Shown: positions 39,732 through 51,647 of the stretch, piece by piece
Layout of the letters: every line of letters begins with the position of its first letter
How positions within the stretch are numbered: the first letter of the stretch is position 1
Assembly (NCBI GenBank): GCA_024509875.1
Contig: JAMPIV010005829.1
Coordinates: 124,001-188,000 of the forward strand
Source: Oreohelix idahoensis
Taxonomy: Eukaryota > Mollusca > Gastropoda > Stylommatophora > Oreohelicidae
DNA length: 64,000 bases
Reading direction: 5' to 3'
Notes under the pieces: model-generated
What the model was told of the DNA's origin: nothing
Database searches by the model: none
What the model saw: only the letters and a program-made list of their open reading frames with translations
Made by a program: the position numbers and the translations under genes

Positions 39732-42372
39732 CTGTCGTAAATTTATTTTGAGAGAAAGAGTCTTAGAAATAGTGGTCCGGTTTAGAGTGGAGAATGGTGG
39801 TGAAAGCTCAGTGATAGAAATTGTAGAGAGTAAATAGTTGCTTCACAGAGTGCTGGGGAGAGTAAAGAAGACTTATTTACGACAAATCGTTTCTCTTAAT
39901 CTTCTCTTCAGACTCTCCTGATCAAACAATTATTTGCCAGTTTCCAGACACACATCTGCGCTCACACCGATTTGGTGCTTCAAACACACAGACGCACGAA
40001 TACAAACTATATTAAACAAATAGGGGAATTGTTGGGCTTTGGGTATTCCAACACAGTACTAAATAAGTTTATGATGTTTATTAACCTTTAAAAATCAAAT
40101 CACAAACAAATATCAAGTGTTACATAAAATTATCATAAGTACAGAAAATGCAAATAACAAGGTGGGGGGTGAAGAAGATTGGTATCAACTAAGCCCTTCC
40201 CGCTTGTATTAGACAAAGATAAACCCAGTCCAAAGATAGATAATTATCAGGAACATAGGTAATGTAACCTAACAGTGAAGTTAATTACTCTGAAAGAGGG
40301 GTTACAAATCTTAGGTATGGGTGGTAGAAAAAAAATCCTGTTATTCCAAATTGTTCTTCCCTTTACTAAGCAAATGAAAAGGAGGGGGGTAAACAGAGTT
40401 AACAAAATATCCCACTTAAAGGAACAATGCAGGGTATACTGAAAATGTATTACCCGGTAGGCAAATTAACAAATGGTTTTTCAAACAAATTAAAATCTCC
40501 TGTCATTCATGCACGCGCGTGAGGATCCACGCTCATATATTCACTCACACTTACCGATTGCAGCATCAGACAATCCATAGAATTATATAAACAGAAATTA
40601 CACTCTAGACATGTGAAACTGTCTAGTACTTCGATGTCCCGCCCCAGATGTTGCGAGGTTTGCTGATAGCAAATATTCCCACTTATCGCCGGACTTGAAG
40701 CCTAAGAGTTCTTGGGTTTTATTATATAAAAGGAGTCTATGGGATGGCACTGACACAGTTCGACACAGGGGTGAAAATGAAGTGGTGGTAAAATTCCTTC
40801 AATGCGTGATGATAGCAACTGACCGGTAAAGTTTTTAATCCAGTGAGGAAAAACTAGGCTCAGTCACAGTCAGGTAAATCGGTATTCTCTCACAGTAGAG
40901 CAGTAAATAAAATATCGCTACTGGCACTGTTCATCTTCCAGTTTATCTCACAGATTGAAATTAAATTTGATGATTTATTTAAATGTTCTTGGGTAGGCTT
41001 TCTTTCATGTAGTTATGATAGCTAGGTCGCATCGGACCGCCACAAGATTAAATTTAAAAAAATGTTTCATCAATATGTCTGGAAGTTTAAGAACCGAGTC
41101 TGAAACTCTCTGTATGATTTCTTTATGCTGGGATTGCAAAGGTGATCATTCTATAGAAAAAGATAGAAAACCCATGACAACATAATCATACCTCAAAAAT
41201 CAAATAATATTCTAACGCGCGATAAATTTACCGTTAAGGCTATTATATACACTCGCGTATTTAATTATGTATTTAAGAAACACGTCACGAGTCTAATGGT
41301 TAAAATACACATCTATATATATATAGGACTTAACTAAATTTATTAATTATAAATTCCTTCGCGACTTTAAAAGTTATTTTAACATTAAAGCATCTATTAT
41401 TTTTGGAAATATTATAATAGATATATTATTAAATTTACCACTGGAACTTTTGGGATGAGTTTAATTTAATAGATTTAAATAAACACAAAATCCAGTGAAA
41501 TAAAATGAAAGCCCTAGACCACTGATCACTTTAACAAATATATTATACCGTGCACAGAAACAGAAATCACTCCAATGTAGCCACCAATTCAGATGGAAAT
41601 CTAGCAGAATTTCTACTATAGCTAGTGAATCTTAAATCTCTAGCGACCGAATGATAACATGGCTTTCTACGTGGTCTGTATATATTTAGCTGAAATGCAA
41701 GATGAGTGGGACATGAGAAAATTGACACCTTTTTAGATTTCAGGAGGCTTTTGGGGATCTGACCGCCAAACTAAAGAGAGAAGCCGCCCCTGGTCTGACG
41801 TATCTCCGCTCGCTGCTTGCGCGTCGGCTTTCCCGTTCGCTCCCACTGCGATCGGTTTCGTGTTTAACACCGAGATGCGAAATACCGGCAGGAAACTTGC
41901 GTCGCTCGTTTCAGGGACCACTACTGCCTTTGATAGCGCCGATAGTCTTTCCTGAGATCCCTCAGTCTGTTTGATCGTGTGCCGCTACTATCTGTTTGAT
42001 TCTGGCACCGCCCCCACTGAGCCAAGTTAAGGAAAATACTGCATATGATTGCTCAAGAGATGTCTGTGGGCGTGATTTAATCTCTCCTTAAATCAATGCG
42101 ATGACCAGAATGAACGGTAGATAAACTGTCCACATATTAATCAGCAAACGTGTTGACCATCTGTGTGGAACGGTTGCATAGCTAATGAGTCCAGGTGAAA
42201 AAAAATCCCGTTTGACGAAGAGTTACCACAATATTCGTGGGCACTGATGCTATACGAAGGAGTCGTTACAAAGGGTCGTACCATATCATCCAACACTTCA
42301 GGGGTACCGATGTTATGAGAGGGTTCTTACCATCATCTAACAAATTTAGGGACGGATGAGTTGTCTGTCACA
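39732..42372 (-). repeat. Solo LTR, copy B (2,641 bp)
   Basis: Begins TGTCGTAAA and ends CTGTCACA (TG...CA), with a perfect 5-bp duplication AGGGC (39727-39731 and 42373-42377). Read on the minus strand, it aligns over its whole length with copy A at 9889-12245. Conserved pieces include AAGATTCACTAGC, GGAGTGA, TGATCAGTGGTCTAG, CACTGGATT and CACCAAATCGGTGTG. A CpG-rich zone lies at about 41750-42020. No coding region adjoins it. The family's internal region is not in this window, unless the pol fragments at 6.4 or 13.5 kb belong to it. Confidence 0.85.
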
Positions 42373-42377
42373 AGGGC

Positions 42378-43415
42378 AAGCAGATGGGGGTCTGACGGCG
42401 CAGTAGAACACATAGATAGTGATAGAAAATAGTAGTGACTTTTTAGACTACGTGCGAAAAAAATGTTAGCTAAAGAAGTAGCAATAAGGAAGAAATCTCT
42501 CCAAGAGACCCCGCCGCCCAGCACCTCACCCACTACATAGTCTGTGCACGATTCGTTAGATAGGAGAGGTAATTCATGTTTATACGTTATTGGTCGTAAC
42601 TGCCTCATATAACGCTATTTCACTGAACAAGAAATTGATCTTAAGAGAAATAGCCTACAGTAAGTTCGCAAAAAAAAAGTGTCAAAAAGTACAACCTCTA
42701 CGTCAGACCAAGGATAATAATTACATGTTGCAGCCAAGATCATATACTTAGAAGGAGATTTTCTACAACACTCAGGCTAGAAGGGGAAGAAAAACTACTC
42801 TCTGTAAATACATTTGAGCCTGCAATGTCCCCTACAACAGTAGGAAACGTATTTGAACTCATCGTTTTCTCCAACTAGTAAATTGAAGCAGCCATCGCCA
42901 GGCTTACTGCCTGAGACTGATGTAATGGTCACTTCGTGCACGGACAGCAACAGACAGTAGTCCAAGCAAAAGAGCGACCACTTTTTTGCATTTTGAGAAG
43001 TTTATACACTTCAAATTGAATTAGGTGGATATGAAACGTTTTTTCTTAAATCAGAAGACACTGTCAGATATTTGTAAAAAGAACTTTTATCATCAATAAA
43101 CAGACCTTAAAACGTTTTCCTGGATTTATTTCAACACGGTGCCTGTATTTCCTGTGGTGACGTTTGATGATTAATGTCGTCTACGCTTCAATTGTTATCA
43201 ATCGTAACGGTAGATGTGCCTGTGATCGTTGAAGTTTTTATCTTGGTGACTTGCGATATTACCAGTCGTGTTTATGAACGCTTACCTGATATAAAGACGT
43301 TTATTACCTGCCAATAAAGAAAAGATACACGACCACAAAAACTAACTCGGTAGAAACAGATGGAGATTAGAGTCCAGAAATTAACACAGATAAGACATAA
43401 AGGCCAAAGAATAAA
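42378..43415. other. No gene seen
   Basis: About 1 kb without open frames of note or recognised repeats. Confidence 0.5.
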
Positions 43416-43420
43416 ATTGT

Positions 43421-44051
43421 TGTTATGATTAAAATTCATAACGATTGTGTCGATATCATTAGGTAGCTCGACAGGGCTCCTTGTTTGTTTATTTTATACG
43501 GAGTCATCTATTAATACAGGGAGTGACGTCATGCCTCTAGGGTGTAGATTGGCAGACGTGAAACTAGGAATGCAGAAGGCAGAGATCGTCTGCAGCGACT
43601 TGGACTTGTGTGTGTCATGGCGAGTGGACGCATGTGTGTGAGCTCCTGAAAATTACACAATTATTCTACATCCCTGTGTTGTTCCATCACTAGTACATCA
43701 AGATCTTTTGTTTAAAAGGAGTATGGATTCTCAATGTCGAGTATGCATGGATATTAATAAATAATCTGGAAATTGAAAAGAACAGTGTTCCAGACATGAA
43801 CTGACGGCCTAGTGTTATATCGACGACTGCATCTAATATGCCATCTGCATGTTGAAAGGAAATGTATTTTAATTTGGAGCATTGTGAATAAATGTGAATA
43901 TCGTCCACTTCGTCCTTTTGTGGCTCAACTGCTTTAAATCGATATTGGCTTGTTGCGGTGTCTACTGGTTCTACCTTAGAACTGATTTTGGCCACAGTAA
44001 CCATCCGGTTACTCAAAAAAATGACATTCACAATACAAAAGACTCGCAACA
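43421..44051 (+). repeat. 5' LTR (631 bp)
   Basis: TGTTATGATT...GACTCGCAACA. It includes a perfect CRE/ATF palindrome TGACGTCA at 43524-43531, also present in the 3' LTR. Compared with the 3' LTR it lacks 23 nt around 43710. A primer-binding site is not obvious immediately downstream; the nearest TGG is at 44060. Confidence 0.93.
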
Positions 44052-45035
44052 GTACACATGTGGGCCTCAAGCCGGGATCCTGAACCAAATATCGTCCAGT
44101 GATGTCAGGAAAATGTTTCAAGTCGGTGGACTACATTTTCTGAATGTACTGAACATTTTTCAAGATGGCGGTGTTAATCGGCTGAAATCTGTAATTCTAA
44201 ACCAAACCCTGGTCAACACACTGTAATTGAATCGTCGTTTCCTAAGGCGGAGGCTGATGCCAGGAGGATTTATTTTGCAAGAAAAAACAGATAAGTAAAT
44301 TTATTGATACATGAAGTGTATGGCTTAAAGAATCTCTTTTGCCAGAGTTCTGTCTTTTTCATGTTATATGTATTGCTGTATCTACATGTTTGGTTATAGG
44401 CGGGTTGGTTGGTGGGACCTATGAATTCATTATACCTCTTTCACGGTCGTGAATTCTTAGGCGTTCTTTAGTTTTTGCATCTGATTTTTTCAACTTAAGG
44501 GGCCGCCGAACATAGCTGTGTGTTACTGCTTTCAGTGAATTAACCAGATTCATTATTTGTCTAGTTGTGAAGGTCCTGTAATTTTGTAATTTTATATTTG
44601 TTGTCAAGTTGATTGTATTTTATTTAGTTTATTCTCCATTATTGTTTGTAAATTTGTTCTTCTAATCTTGCTATCCCTCAGTTATTAGATGTAATATATG
44701 TTGTGAAATTGTGCTAAGTGTGGTAGAGCTAAATATTTTTCATTTTTCTACGGTTCATACATTTCTGCCTTGTTTTTTTCATTAGTATTTTCTTCGGTTG
44801 GCTCTTTCACTGTTATTCTATAATCTTGTTGGTATATATAATTTTTTTGCTCCTTCAATAACATCTATAATTTCATGCAATTGATTGATCTTGGGTGGTG
44901 AAATAATTGTTGCTAATATTGCTCACTTATTAAATACATATATTATTTGAATTATTATTGGACAATTTGGAGTCACAATAATAGTGAATTATGGCTACCT
45001 TGGAGTATTTTGTAAAGATTGGATAGGATTTCGGT
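44052..45035 (+). other. Retrotransposon leader, no coding seen
   Basis: About 985 bp between the 5' LTR and gag. It is AT-rich and becomes strongly T-rich after 44590. No open frame of note. Confidence 0.6.
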
Positions 45036-46292
45036 TTGGAGGGTGAAGCTTTAAAAACCTATGCATCTAATGAGCACAGAGAACAGAGACTCTTAGATAG
45101 AGAGAGAAGACAGGAAGAATTGGCTGAGAAGGAAAAACAGGAAGAATTAGCCGAGAAGAGAAAACAGGAAACATTAGCTGAGAAGAGAAGACAGGAGGAA
45201 TTAGCTCTTAAGAGAAAAAAATTGGCACATTCACATGCTCAAAGAATGGCAGAACTTGAGTTGGAAAAATTAAGATTTCAACATCAACGGGTTAATCCAG
45301 CAGGTGTTGAGGCTGGAAAAAAAGACCATGCCTCTACTTTTAAACTTAATTTGCCAAAATTTAGTCCTAATATAGACGACATTTCATGCTTTTTACATAG
45401 ATATAAGACATGTTGCCAGGAGTTTAAGATTGATAGAGTTACATGGCCCAGCAGGTTGATGAGTTTATTAGTAGGTGAGGCTCTTACTGCAGTCTGCACC
45501 ATGGATGATCATACTAGAAATGATTATGATGCTGTGAAGGCGTTGTTGCTTAAAAAGTATCAACTAGAGGAAAACGGTTACATATTGAAACTAAAATCAT
45601 TGTTGTCTGATTCAGCTAAAGATTTTGCTGACTTTGTTTCATCAATTAAGCTTTGCTTTTCTAGATGGGTTGATTTGTCAAAAATTGATAAAACTTGTGT
45701 TGGGCTGGCTGACTTAATTTTAAGAGACAAAGTGCTGTCTTCAGTCAGTGGTGACTTTTTATCCTTTTTGCAGGAGAGAAAGCCTGAATCGTTGGCTGCT
45801 GTGGAAAATCTTGGACGACAATACCAAATTGCACATCCTGGTAGAAATCTTAGTAAGAACAACATAAAGGATTCATTGCCAGTGGCATCTGCTAGAACTA
45901 TGATGTCCAATCCACCCAGACAAAGATCATATAGCATGGACATAAATTATCGAGTAAATCGAGATAATAATAATGGATCTTTCAGAGGGAGGTATAAATT
46001 TAATAATAGGTCAGAACAGCCTCAAAGAAATTTTCATTCATATGATGATGGATATATACCTCAACAATCATCTTTCAGACCTAGTGGGGATTGGAACAGA
46101 GGTGGATATAAATTTCAGTCAGGCAGAGGCCAAAGGTCATTCTATAGGAACAATGACAATAATTACAACAACAGAGGTTCTCAACAGAACAATAAATTTC
46201 GGCAATCTAGAAATCCTGAACATTCCAATGCAGTTGTGCATCAAAGTGACAATAATACAGTCCTAAATACCAATGTTGTTTCTCATGCATAA
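45036..46292 (+). CDS. Gag-like protein, 418 codons
   Basis: Intact open frame. Residues ~15-90 form a highly charged Glu/Arg/Lys repeat region (units like RRQEELAEK, KQEELAEK, KQETLAEK) that should be a long coiled-coil helix. Residues ~100-270 resemble the Gypsy/SCAN-like capsid: FKLNLPKFSPNIDDISCFLH, RLMSLLVGEALTAV, DYDAVKALLLKKYQ, SLAAVENLGRQYQIAH. The C-terminal third is rich in Asn, Arg, Gly and Ser (NNYNNRGSQQNNKFRQ), suited to nucleic-acid binding. A usual zinc knuckle is absent from the open frame; just past the stop, Cys-x2-Cys-Gly spacing survives across another stop, possibly its relic. An earlier in-frame ATG was not found; the upstream sequence has a stop. Confidence 0.85.
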   Translation: MEGEALKTYASNEHREQRLLDRERRQEELAEKEKQEELAEKRKQETLAEKRRQEELALKRKKLAHSHAQRMAELELEKLRFQHQRVNPAGVEAGKKDHASTFKLNLPKFSPNIDDISCFLHRYKTCCQEFKIDRVTWPSRLMSLLVGEALTAVCTMDDHTRNDYDAVKALLLKKYQLEENGYILKLKSLLSDSAKDFADFVSSIKLCFSRWVDLSKIDKTCVGLADLILRDKVLSSVSGDFLSFLQERKPESLAAVENLGRQYQIAHPGRNLSKNNIKDSLPVASARTMMSNPPRQRSYSMDINYRVNRDNNNGSFRGRYKFNNRSEQPQRNFHSYDDGYIPQQSSFRPSGDWNRGGYKFQSGRGQRSFYRNNDNNYNNRGSQQNNKFRQSRNPEHSNAVVHQSDNNTVLNTNVVSHA

Positions 46293-46668
46293 TGCATATA
46301 GTGTGGACTTATCCAACAGGTACTAATTGTTCTGAATGTAATTCTTTATTTCAGCCAGAGGGAGTTCTTAGGCTCCTGTGTGGACATCCTTTGCCAGTAA
46401 TGTCCTCTTATGATGGGACAGGATCAGTGGTATTTGATAAGGGTTTTGTGAACAACCAAATTGTTTTAGTACTCAGGGACACTGGGTCCGCCAGTGTGGG
46501 GGTTCGAAGTTCATTAGTGGACCCTGCTGATTACACAGGCGAAGAGGTCCAGTGCATTACATTTGGGGGTACAGTTAAATATTATCCAACTGCATAAGTA
46601 TTTTTAGATACCCCGTATTTTACAGGCAGGACTCTAGTATGTCTGTTGTCAAAACCAGTAGCTAGGAT

Positions 46669-48317
46669 TCTTCTTCTTCTTTCGTTCGCTTGAAATATAT
46701 TGTCTATATCTGCAATGTTGTTTCTTGTATAAACTTCACTGTCTTTTGTAGTTCATACAGAGGTCCGTATAGTTTTGCTTCCAGTGTTGTTTCTCTGGGC
46801 CAGTGGGTTTGCCTCAATATATCATATTCGGGGCAATCTTGAAGTACGTGCTCCGCAGTCTGGGGTGCCTGTCCACATGTACACATGGCTGAATTGCCAA
46901 TCTTGAATTTTGTATACATGTGGCTGCGGAGGCGGTTGTGTCCTGTTCTGAGGCGCAGAATGACAATTTGTTCTGATCTGTTCATAGCTTGGTAGTCATA
47001 CTGTGTTGGTGTTGGTGGCTTCCTGATTGATTTGATCATCTTTTTCTTCTGATGGTACATAATTGGTACATCCGGTTGCTCGTCTGCAGAACCTTCTTTA
47101 GCCAGTCCGTCTGCTCTCTCGTTTCCTGGTATTCCACAATGAGACGGTATCCACTGCATGGCGACCCTTCGCTGGTTGCACAGTTCAGAAAGTAGGGCTT
47201 GTATACCTGGCAATTTTCTGGACTGAAGTGCTTGGAGTGCTGATCTTGCATCTGTCAGGAATACCACAGGCTGTGGACCGAGATTGGTGTTCAATAGTTT
47301 CTCAGTTGCCACCTTGATTGCCTGGACTTCTGCATCATAGTTGTTACAGAATTTCCCCGTTGGTACTCTGACCGTATCCCTAGTGTTGTTTGGGTATTCT
47401 ATGTACACTCCTGTTTCTCCTTTCTTTACTGCATTCTGTGCTGACCCATCCGTGTATACTCGGACCCAGAGGTCCTGTGGGTATTCATCATCCAGGAAAC
47501 TGAGAGTGACGTGTCCTACGTTGCACGCTGTTCTGTTCATCCCTGTCGAATATTCCTTTCACTTTTGTCTGGATGTGTACTGGTAGTCCAGGCTTCTCTC
47601 TCCAAGGGGTTTGTTCTGGCACAGACTTTAGGGGGCTGTTAACTTTAGGCAGGTCTGAGGTTTGTCTACGAAATCGTTTGGCCTGGTGGATAAAGCTGCT
47701 TCTTTTTAGTCGCCCCATTGCTAGGTTTTGGAATCTGTCCTTCATTGGATGGCTCGGCATACAGAGGAACTTTTCTGGCTGTGTTAGCACTTTCGTGTCT
47801 CTGCGTTCTCTCAGTGCTTGTATCCTCCCCATTTTCTCCATCTCCACTATAGGCGTTGATTTCATTGCCCCCGTGATGACCCTAAGCGCCTGGTTTTGCA
47901 CCTTATCTAGCTCTTTTAATGTGGTGTTTGATGCTGGACATCACGCAGCTGACCCATATTTCAAGTGTGGTCGTATGCCCTGCTGGTAAACTTTACTAAA
48001 TATTTTCCCGCTGGCTCCCCATGTGGTTCCACTTAGTTTTCTCAGGATGGCTAACTTCCTCCTGGCCTTTGTTGCTGCCTTGTTGATGTGCTGCTTCCAT
48101 GTCAGCCTATCATCGAATGTAACTCCGAGATAGGTGGGTTGTTTATCTTCTCTCAGGAGCTCTTCGTTTATCTTGATGACACCAGCTTTTTGTTTGGGAG
48201 AGAGGGTGAAGAGCGTAGTGCTGCACTTGTCTGTGTTGATGCTGACACACCATCTATTTGCCCACGAGGTTAAGGCATCTATAGCTCTTTGTAGCAGTTT
48301 GGTGGCCACTGTTGCAT
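46669..48317 (-). mobile_element. 5'-truncated I/Nimb-like LINE nested in the protease (LINE D)
   Basis: Minus-strand insertion with a TTC-rich 3' edge at 46669-46683 and an 8-bp imperfect duplication, GCTAGGAT (46661-46668) and GCTGGGAT (48318-48325). It begins inside RT, just past the YADD region, and runs through the RNase H and Cys motif. It belongs to the same clade as LINE A and the LINE B/C pair. Confidence 0.85.
46704..48309 (-). pseudogene. LINE D ORF2 fragment: RT thumb, RNase H, Cys motif
   Basis: Pieces from 48309 leftward: LLQRAIDALTSWANRWCVSI, TYLGVTFDDRLTWKQHI and LAILRKLSGTTWGAS; then NQALRVITGAMKSTPIVEM; then RNase H with RVYTDGSAQNAVKKG, AEVQAIKVATEKLL, VFLTDARSALQAL and MQWIPSHCGIPGNERADGLA. 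The tail CTCGQAPQTAEHVLQDCPEY ends at 46704 with a 278-codon open frame. All RNase H catalytic positions (D, E, D and the last D) look intact. The frame breaks near 47490-47540 and 47900-47950, and the 5' part is absent, so it is inactive. Confidence 0.88.
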
Positions 48318-48503
48318 GCTGGGATAATTTTGGGTAATATCCCTGGGCTTTATGAATGCACTTATGGTGATATTTTGAAGTGGGAGCAACAACGACATGT
48401 ATATACTGCCAGGGTTGATACTACCAGAGCACAGGCTCTTAGGCATGTACATGCACGGTCACATGATCGGACTCTGTGACACAGTGGACTCAGTGACACA
48501 GTT

Positions 48504-48785
48504 TTGGGTAATGATGATGATGATAATACAAAATTTCTTCCACCAATCATTGAGGAGTCTCTTGATGATTTAAAGACTATTGAGAAATCATCAGATGTCT
48601 ATTTTGACTCGAGTGCATCACTGGTTGCTGCTGATATGGAACCAATCACATCCATCATGGATGATGTGATACCTACCATTGTTGATGACAATGTTGCTGA
48701 TGTGGGACCAGCCACATCCATCATTGATGATGTGATACCTGGCATTGTTGATGTCGAGGTTAATCCGATGTCAAGTTTAGTTTAG
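48504..48785 (+). pseudogene. Acidic pol spacer with 22-codon tandem duplication
   Basis: A 93-codon open piece very rich in Asp, between protease and RT. ITSIMDDVIPTIVDD and TSIIDDVIPGIVDVE are encoded by a 66-bp tandem repeat (48647 and 48713). No domain recognised. In this element the place between protease and RT is where a Gmr1-like integrase would lie, but nothing like one is present. Confidence 0.6.
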
Positions 48786-49196
48786 TGGTATGCTCTTCAG
48801 TCAAAACTGTATGTTTGGCTATTTGTTTTCCTTTTTGCCATTGTCTTTTTACTGTATGATTCTTCCTTTTCATGTAGGAACTTCATGGATATTAATGTTA
48901 CTTCAGCTGTTTTCTTTCAGATGCTGACTTACCATGATTTCATGTGGTATGTGCTAGTCGCGACATTTGGTAGTGTGGCGGTTTTAACAATACTATTTCT
49001 TTTTCCAGGTGCTACAAGTCGTGTTACACCATTTAAAGAACATAATAACTTCATACTTGTTCCTTTGCATGGACGTGAATGTTTTCTTTCCACTAATCAT
49101 GTACAGGAGGTCTTGTTTCTCATTGGTACTTATGATGAGGCTAATAGTGTTATACATGTTAAAGGTCATTGTTTTGTAAAATGCAATCATCTTTAA
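48786..49196 (+). other. Degenerate pol segment between spacer and RT
   Basis: An open piece (48885-49196) includes a hydrophobic stretch (YVLVATFGSVAVLTILFLF) and HVQEVLFLIGTYDEANSVIH. It lies where the N-terminus of RT (the LTDIPG... region seen in the copy at 59.3 kb) should be but does not resemble it, so this part is rearranged or replaced. Function unknown. Confidence 0.45.
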
Positions 49197-49209
49197 ACTA
49201 TACTTTGAC

Positions 49210-50177
49210 ATGTTAAATGCTCGTTTCTATGCTGAATATCTGCCTGTGTTAGATTCTCTATTGGATAGACTATCTACAGCTACTTTTTTCAGTAAATTTG
49301 ATCTGTCTAAAGGTTATTGGCAAGTCCCCTTCTCGGACAGAGCAAAACCTTATACTGCCTTCGCTACACCTTTGGGATTGTTCCAATTTAATTTTATGTC
49401 TTTTGGTCTCGTTAACGCTCCTGCGACCTTTGTTCGCATGATGCGAAAAATTTTCTCTGATCGTGATGACATCATTACCTATATTGATGATATTTGTCTT
49501 TTCCATCAATCTTGGGAAGAACATGTTCTTGGAATTCAGTCTTTATTAACTACTCTTCGAAAACTAAAATAGAGTTCACTGAAATTTCTTTTCTTGGTCA
49601 TAAAGTAGGAGGCGGTTTTCTTAAGCCTGATGATTCCACTATCTCTAGGATCCTGAATCTAGAAATTCCTAAGACAAAAAAACAGGTTCGCAGTCTTTTA
49701 GGTCTTGTCGGATTCTATAGAAAATTCTTGCCTAATGTTTCAGAAATTACTTCAGTTCTGTCTTCGTTATTAAGAAAGAACTCCCCAAATAAGATTGTTT
49801 GGTCCCATGCATGCAATGCATCCTTAAAATTATTAAAGACTAGTTTTTTTCAAAATCACCAATTTTCAGGTTGCCTGATGCTTGATTTCCTTTTATCCTT
49901 AGAGTCAACGCCCCTGGATCAGGAATCGGTGGTACACTTATGTAGGAATTCGATGATTGTCTACATCCAATTCTGTACGTCAGTTGTAAATTGTCACCTA
50001 CTGGAAACCACAAGATTTCGTAATGAGAGGGCTGCCAGAGTATCACTTGCGCTCAAACCCTACGACTATGTAATTCGTGCCATCAAGGGCAGTCAGAACG
50101 TGGTTGCAGATGTATTATCACGTTGTGTAAAAAACTCACTATCACCTGACAACTCGACAAATACAGGTACCTTGTGA
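49210..50177 (+). pseudogene. Gypsy reverse transcriptase-RNase H, broken
   Basis: 49210-49572 carries the RT core: FFSKFDLSKGYWQVP (first catalytic Asp), GLFQFNFMSFGLVNAPATFV and ITYIDDICLFH (YIDD). A frameshift or deletion near 49570 passes to the second piece (to 50177): EISFLGHKVGGGFLKPDDS, PKTKKQVRSLLGLVGFYRKF, then an RNase H region that is visibly scrambled around 49840-50020. It ends with IKGSQNVVADVLSR and then stops. The RNase H Asp/Glu residues in the middle are lost. There is no integrase C-terminal to it. Its closest relative here is the copy at 58045-59492. Confidence 0.87.
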
Positions 50178-51647
50178 GGTTACAGCTAACCTAATACCTG
50201 ACTTCGTCACGTGTTGACCGGTGGAACATTGCATTTTGGTAACTTTTTTGGCTGACAGTTCTGATGCTGACGGGAATTTACAACTTTATTGCTGCGGTCC
50301 AAGGATATTATGTACAATGACTCGGTGAGGAATGCCAACGCTGAGAACTAACTTAAATTTTCTCATCTGAAATTGAAGGAAATCTCTCAATGACTCTTTT
50401 GACAGTACTTACAATTATTGAGCGGTTCCCTCAGCACCTGATGATGATGATGAATGCTGATATCGCCAATTTTGTGTTGTATCTCGTTCTACTCAGTGCA
50501 GTACGTGAATGTCGTGTACCTTATTAACAGTGGTCATACTCGGTTTATGGGCAAGCACACACACATTCATTAATAATCTTGGAATATTGTGACTTTTGGA
50601 TATTTTGAATGTAAAGTCTTGGTTTCTTCTATTATTGGGAACGGCGTCTACAGATTAAGGGACATAACTCCATAGTGCTTCGCATGGTCAAGAGGAATTA
50701 CCAAGAATACTCCTATCGTGCCTTTTTCGGTTCGCTATCCGTTTTGACTTTGCACATTCGTACTTAAGGTGAACATACTATAATATGACGGAGAATCATG
50801 GACATTAACTTTGTGCTTATTTGGAAATATTTTCGCTGGACTTTGGTGTAATTCTCCATTAGTGTGTATAATACTATTACACTATACATTTTAACTACAG
50901 TGCTTGAGTTGGCTGTTTATTAATTTTAATTCGCGGGATGAGATTCAGTCTTTGAAATACAACATTAATTATTGATCACTAATTATTGAGTGAACATGTC
51001 GAAAGTTCTCAATACTATTGTTTATTCGTACCATACATTAGCGTATTCTTACCTGATTGGTGACACACTTCATTTGGGTGCAAGATAGCATTTTTTTAAT
51101 TGGCACCACAATACACTTTTTCTGACAAGTACTTAAGATGTACACATGACTTTAATCTTTTAGCGTACAATGTTGCATTCATTCACTTTACTAATATGAT
51201 TGTCTGCCTCATTGCATCTATTTACGCTGTAACATATTTGTTTATTCTTTAATGCTTTGCATTATTGCTGTTGATCAATAAGTAATTCATTGACAACTGA
51301 TACTGAACTTGACTGATAGGTGTTATTGGACGATGTGAGGTATGTGGGTGCATGTATTGCTACCATCATTTTTTAATATGTTGGGTACTTTTAGTTATGG
51401 CCACCTCACAATGCTGTTAAAAAGGATTTTGTTCATAGTAGACTTTGGCTCTGGTTTTAACCATTCACCACACTTTTAGTGTTAAATTCTCTACCCTAGG
51501 GCAGAAACCTGGGTGCTATGCTATTTCGTGCTTACAGTGAAGTTTGATGATACCATATTTCACTCTGGTGATGTTATACTCACACCACGGGAATAATGAA
51601 ACTTTGTTTCCATTATTTTTGCCGGGGGGAGGGGGGGGGGGGAGTAA
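50178..51647 (+). other. 3' untranslated part of the LTR retrotransposon, with polypurine tract
   Basis: About 1.45 kb without coding potential. In usual Gypsy elements integrase would lie here. The last bases, 51624-51647, form a G-rich polypurine tract (GGGGGGAGGGG...GGAGTAA) directly before the 3' LTR. This is the expected plus-strand primer. Confidence 0.75.

Larger units (their letters stand above)
46292..48480 (+). pseudogene. Protease region of pol, interrupted by LINE D
   Basis: 46292-46597 contains VLVLRDTGSASVGVRSSLVD (active-site DTG intact) followed by YTGEEVQCITFGG, typical of retrotransposon aspartic proteases. The frame then reads through a stop at 46595-46597 towards SKPVAR just before 46668. 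After the nested LINE, the end of protease resumes at about 48326 with GNIPGLYE, in phase if one target duplication is removed. The linker VDTTRAQALRHVHARSHDR follows, ending near 48480. Besides the LINE there is at least one stop, so the protease is dead. Confidence 0.8.

Noticed and set aside
51622..51647. G-run as a G-quadruplex regulatory element
   Set aside because: Its position immediately before the 3' LTR is better explained as the polypurine tract.
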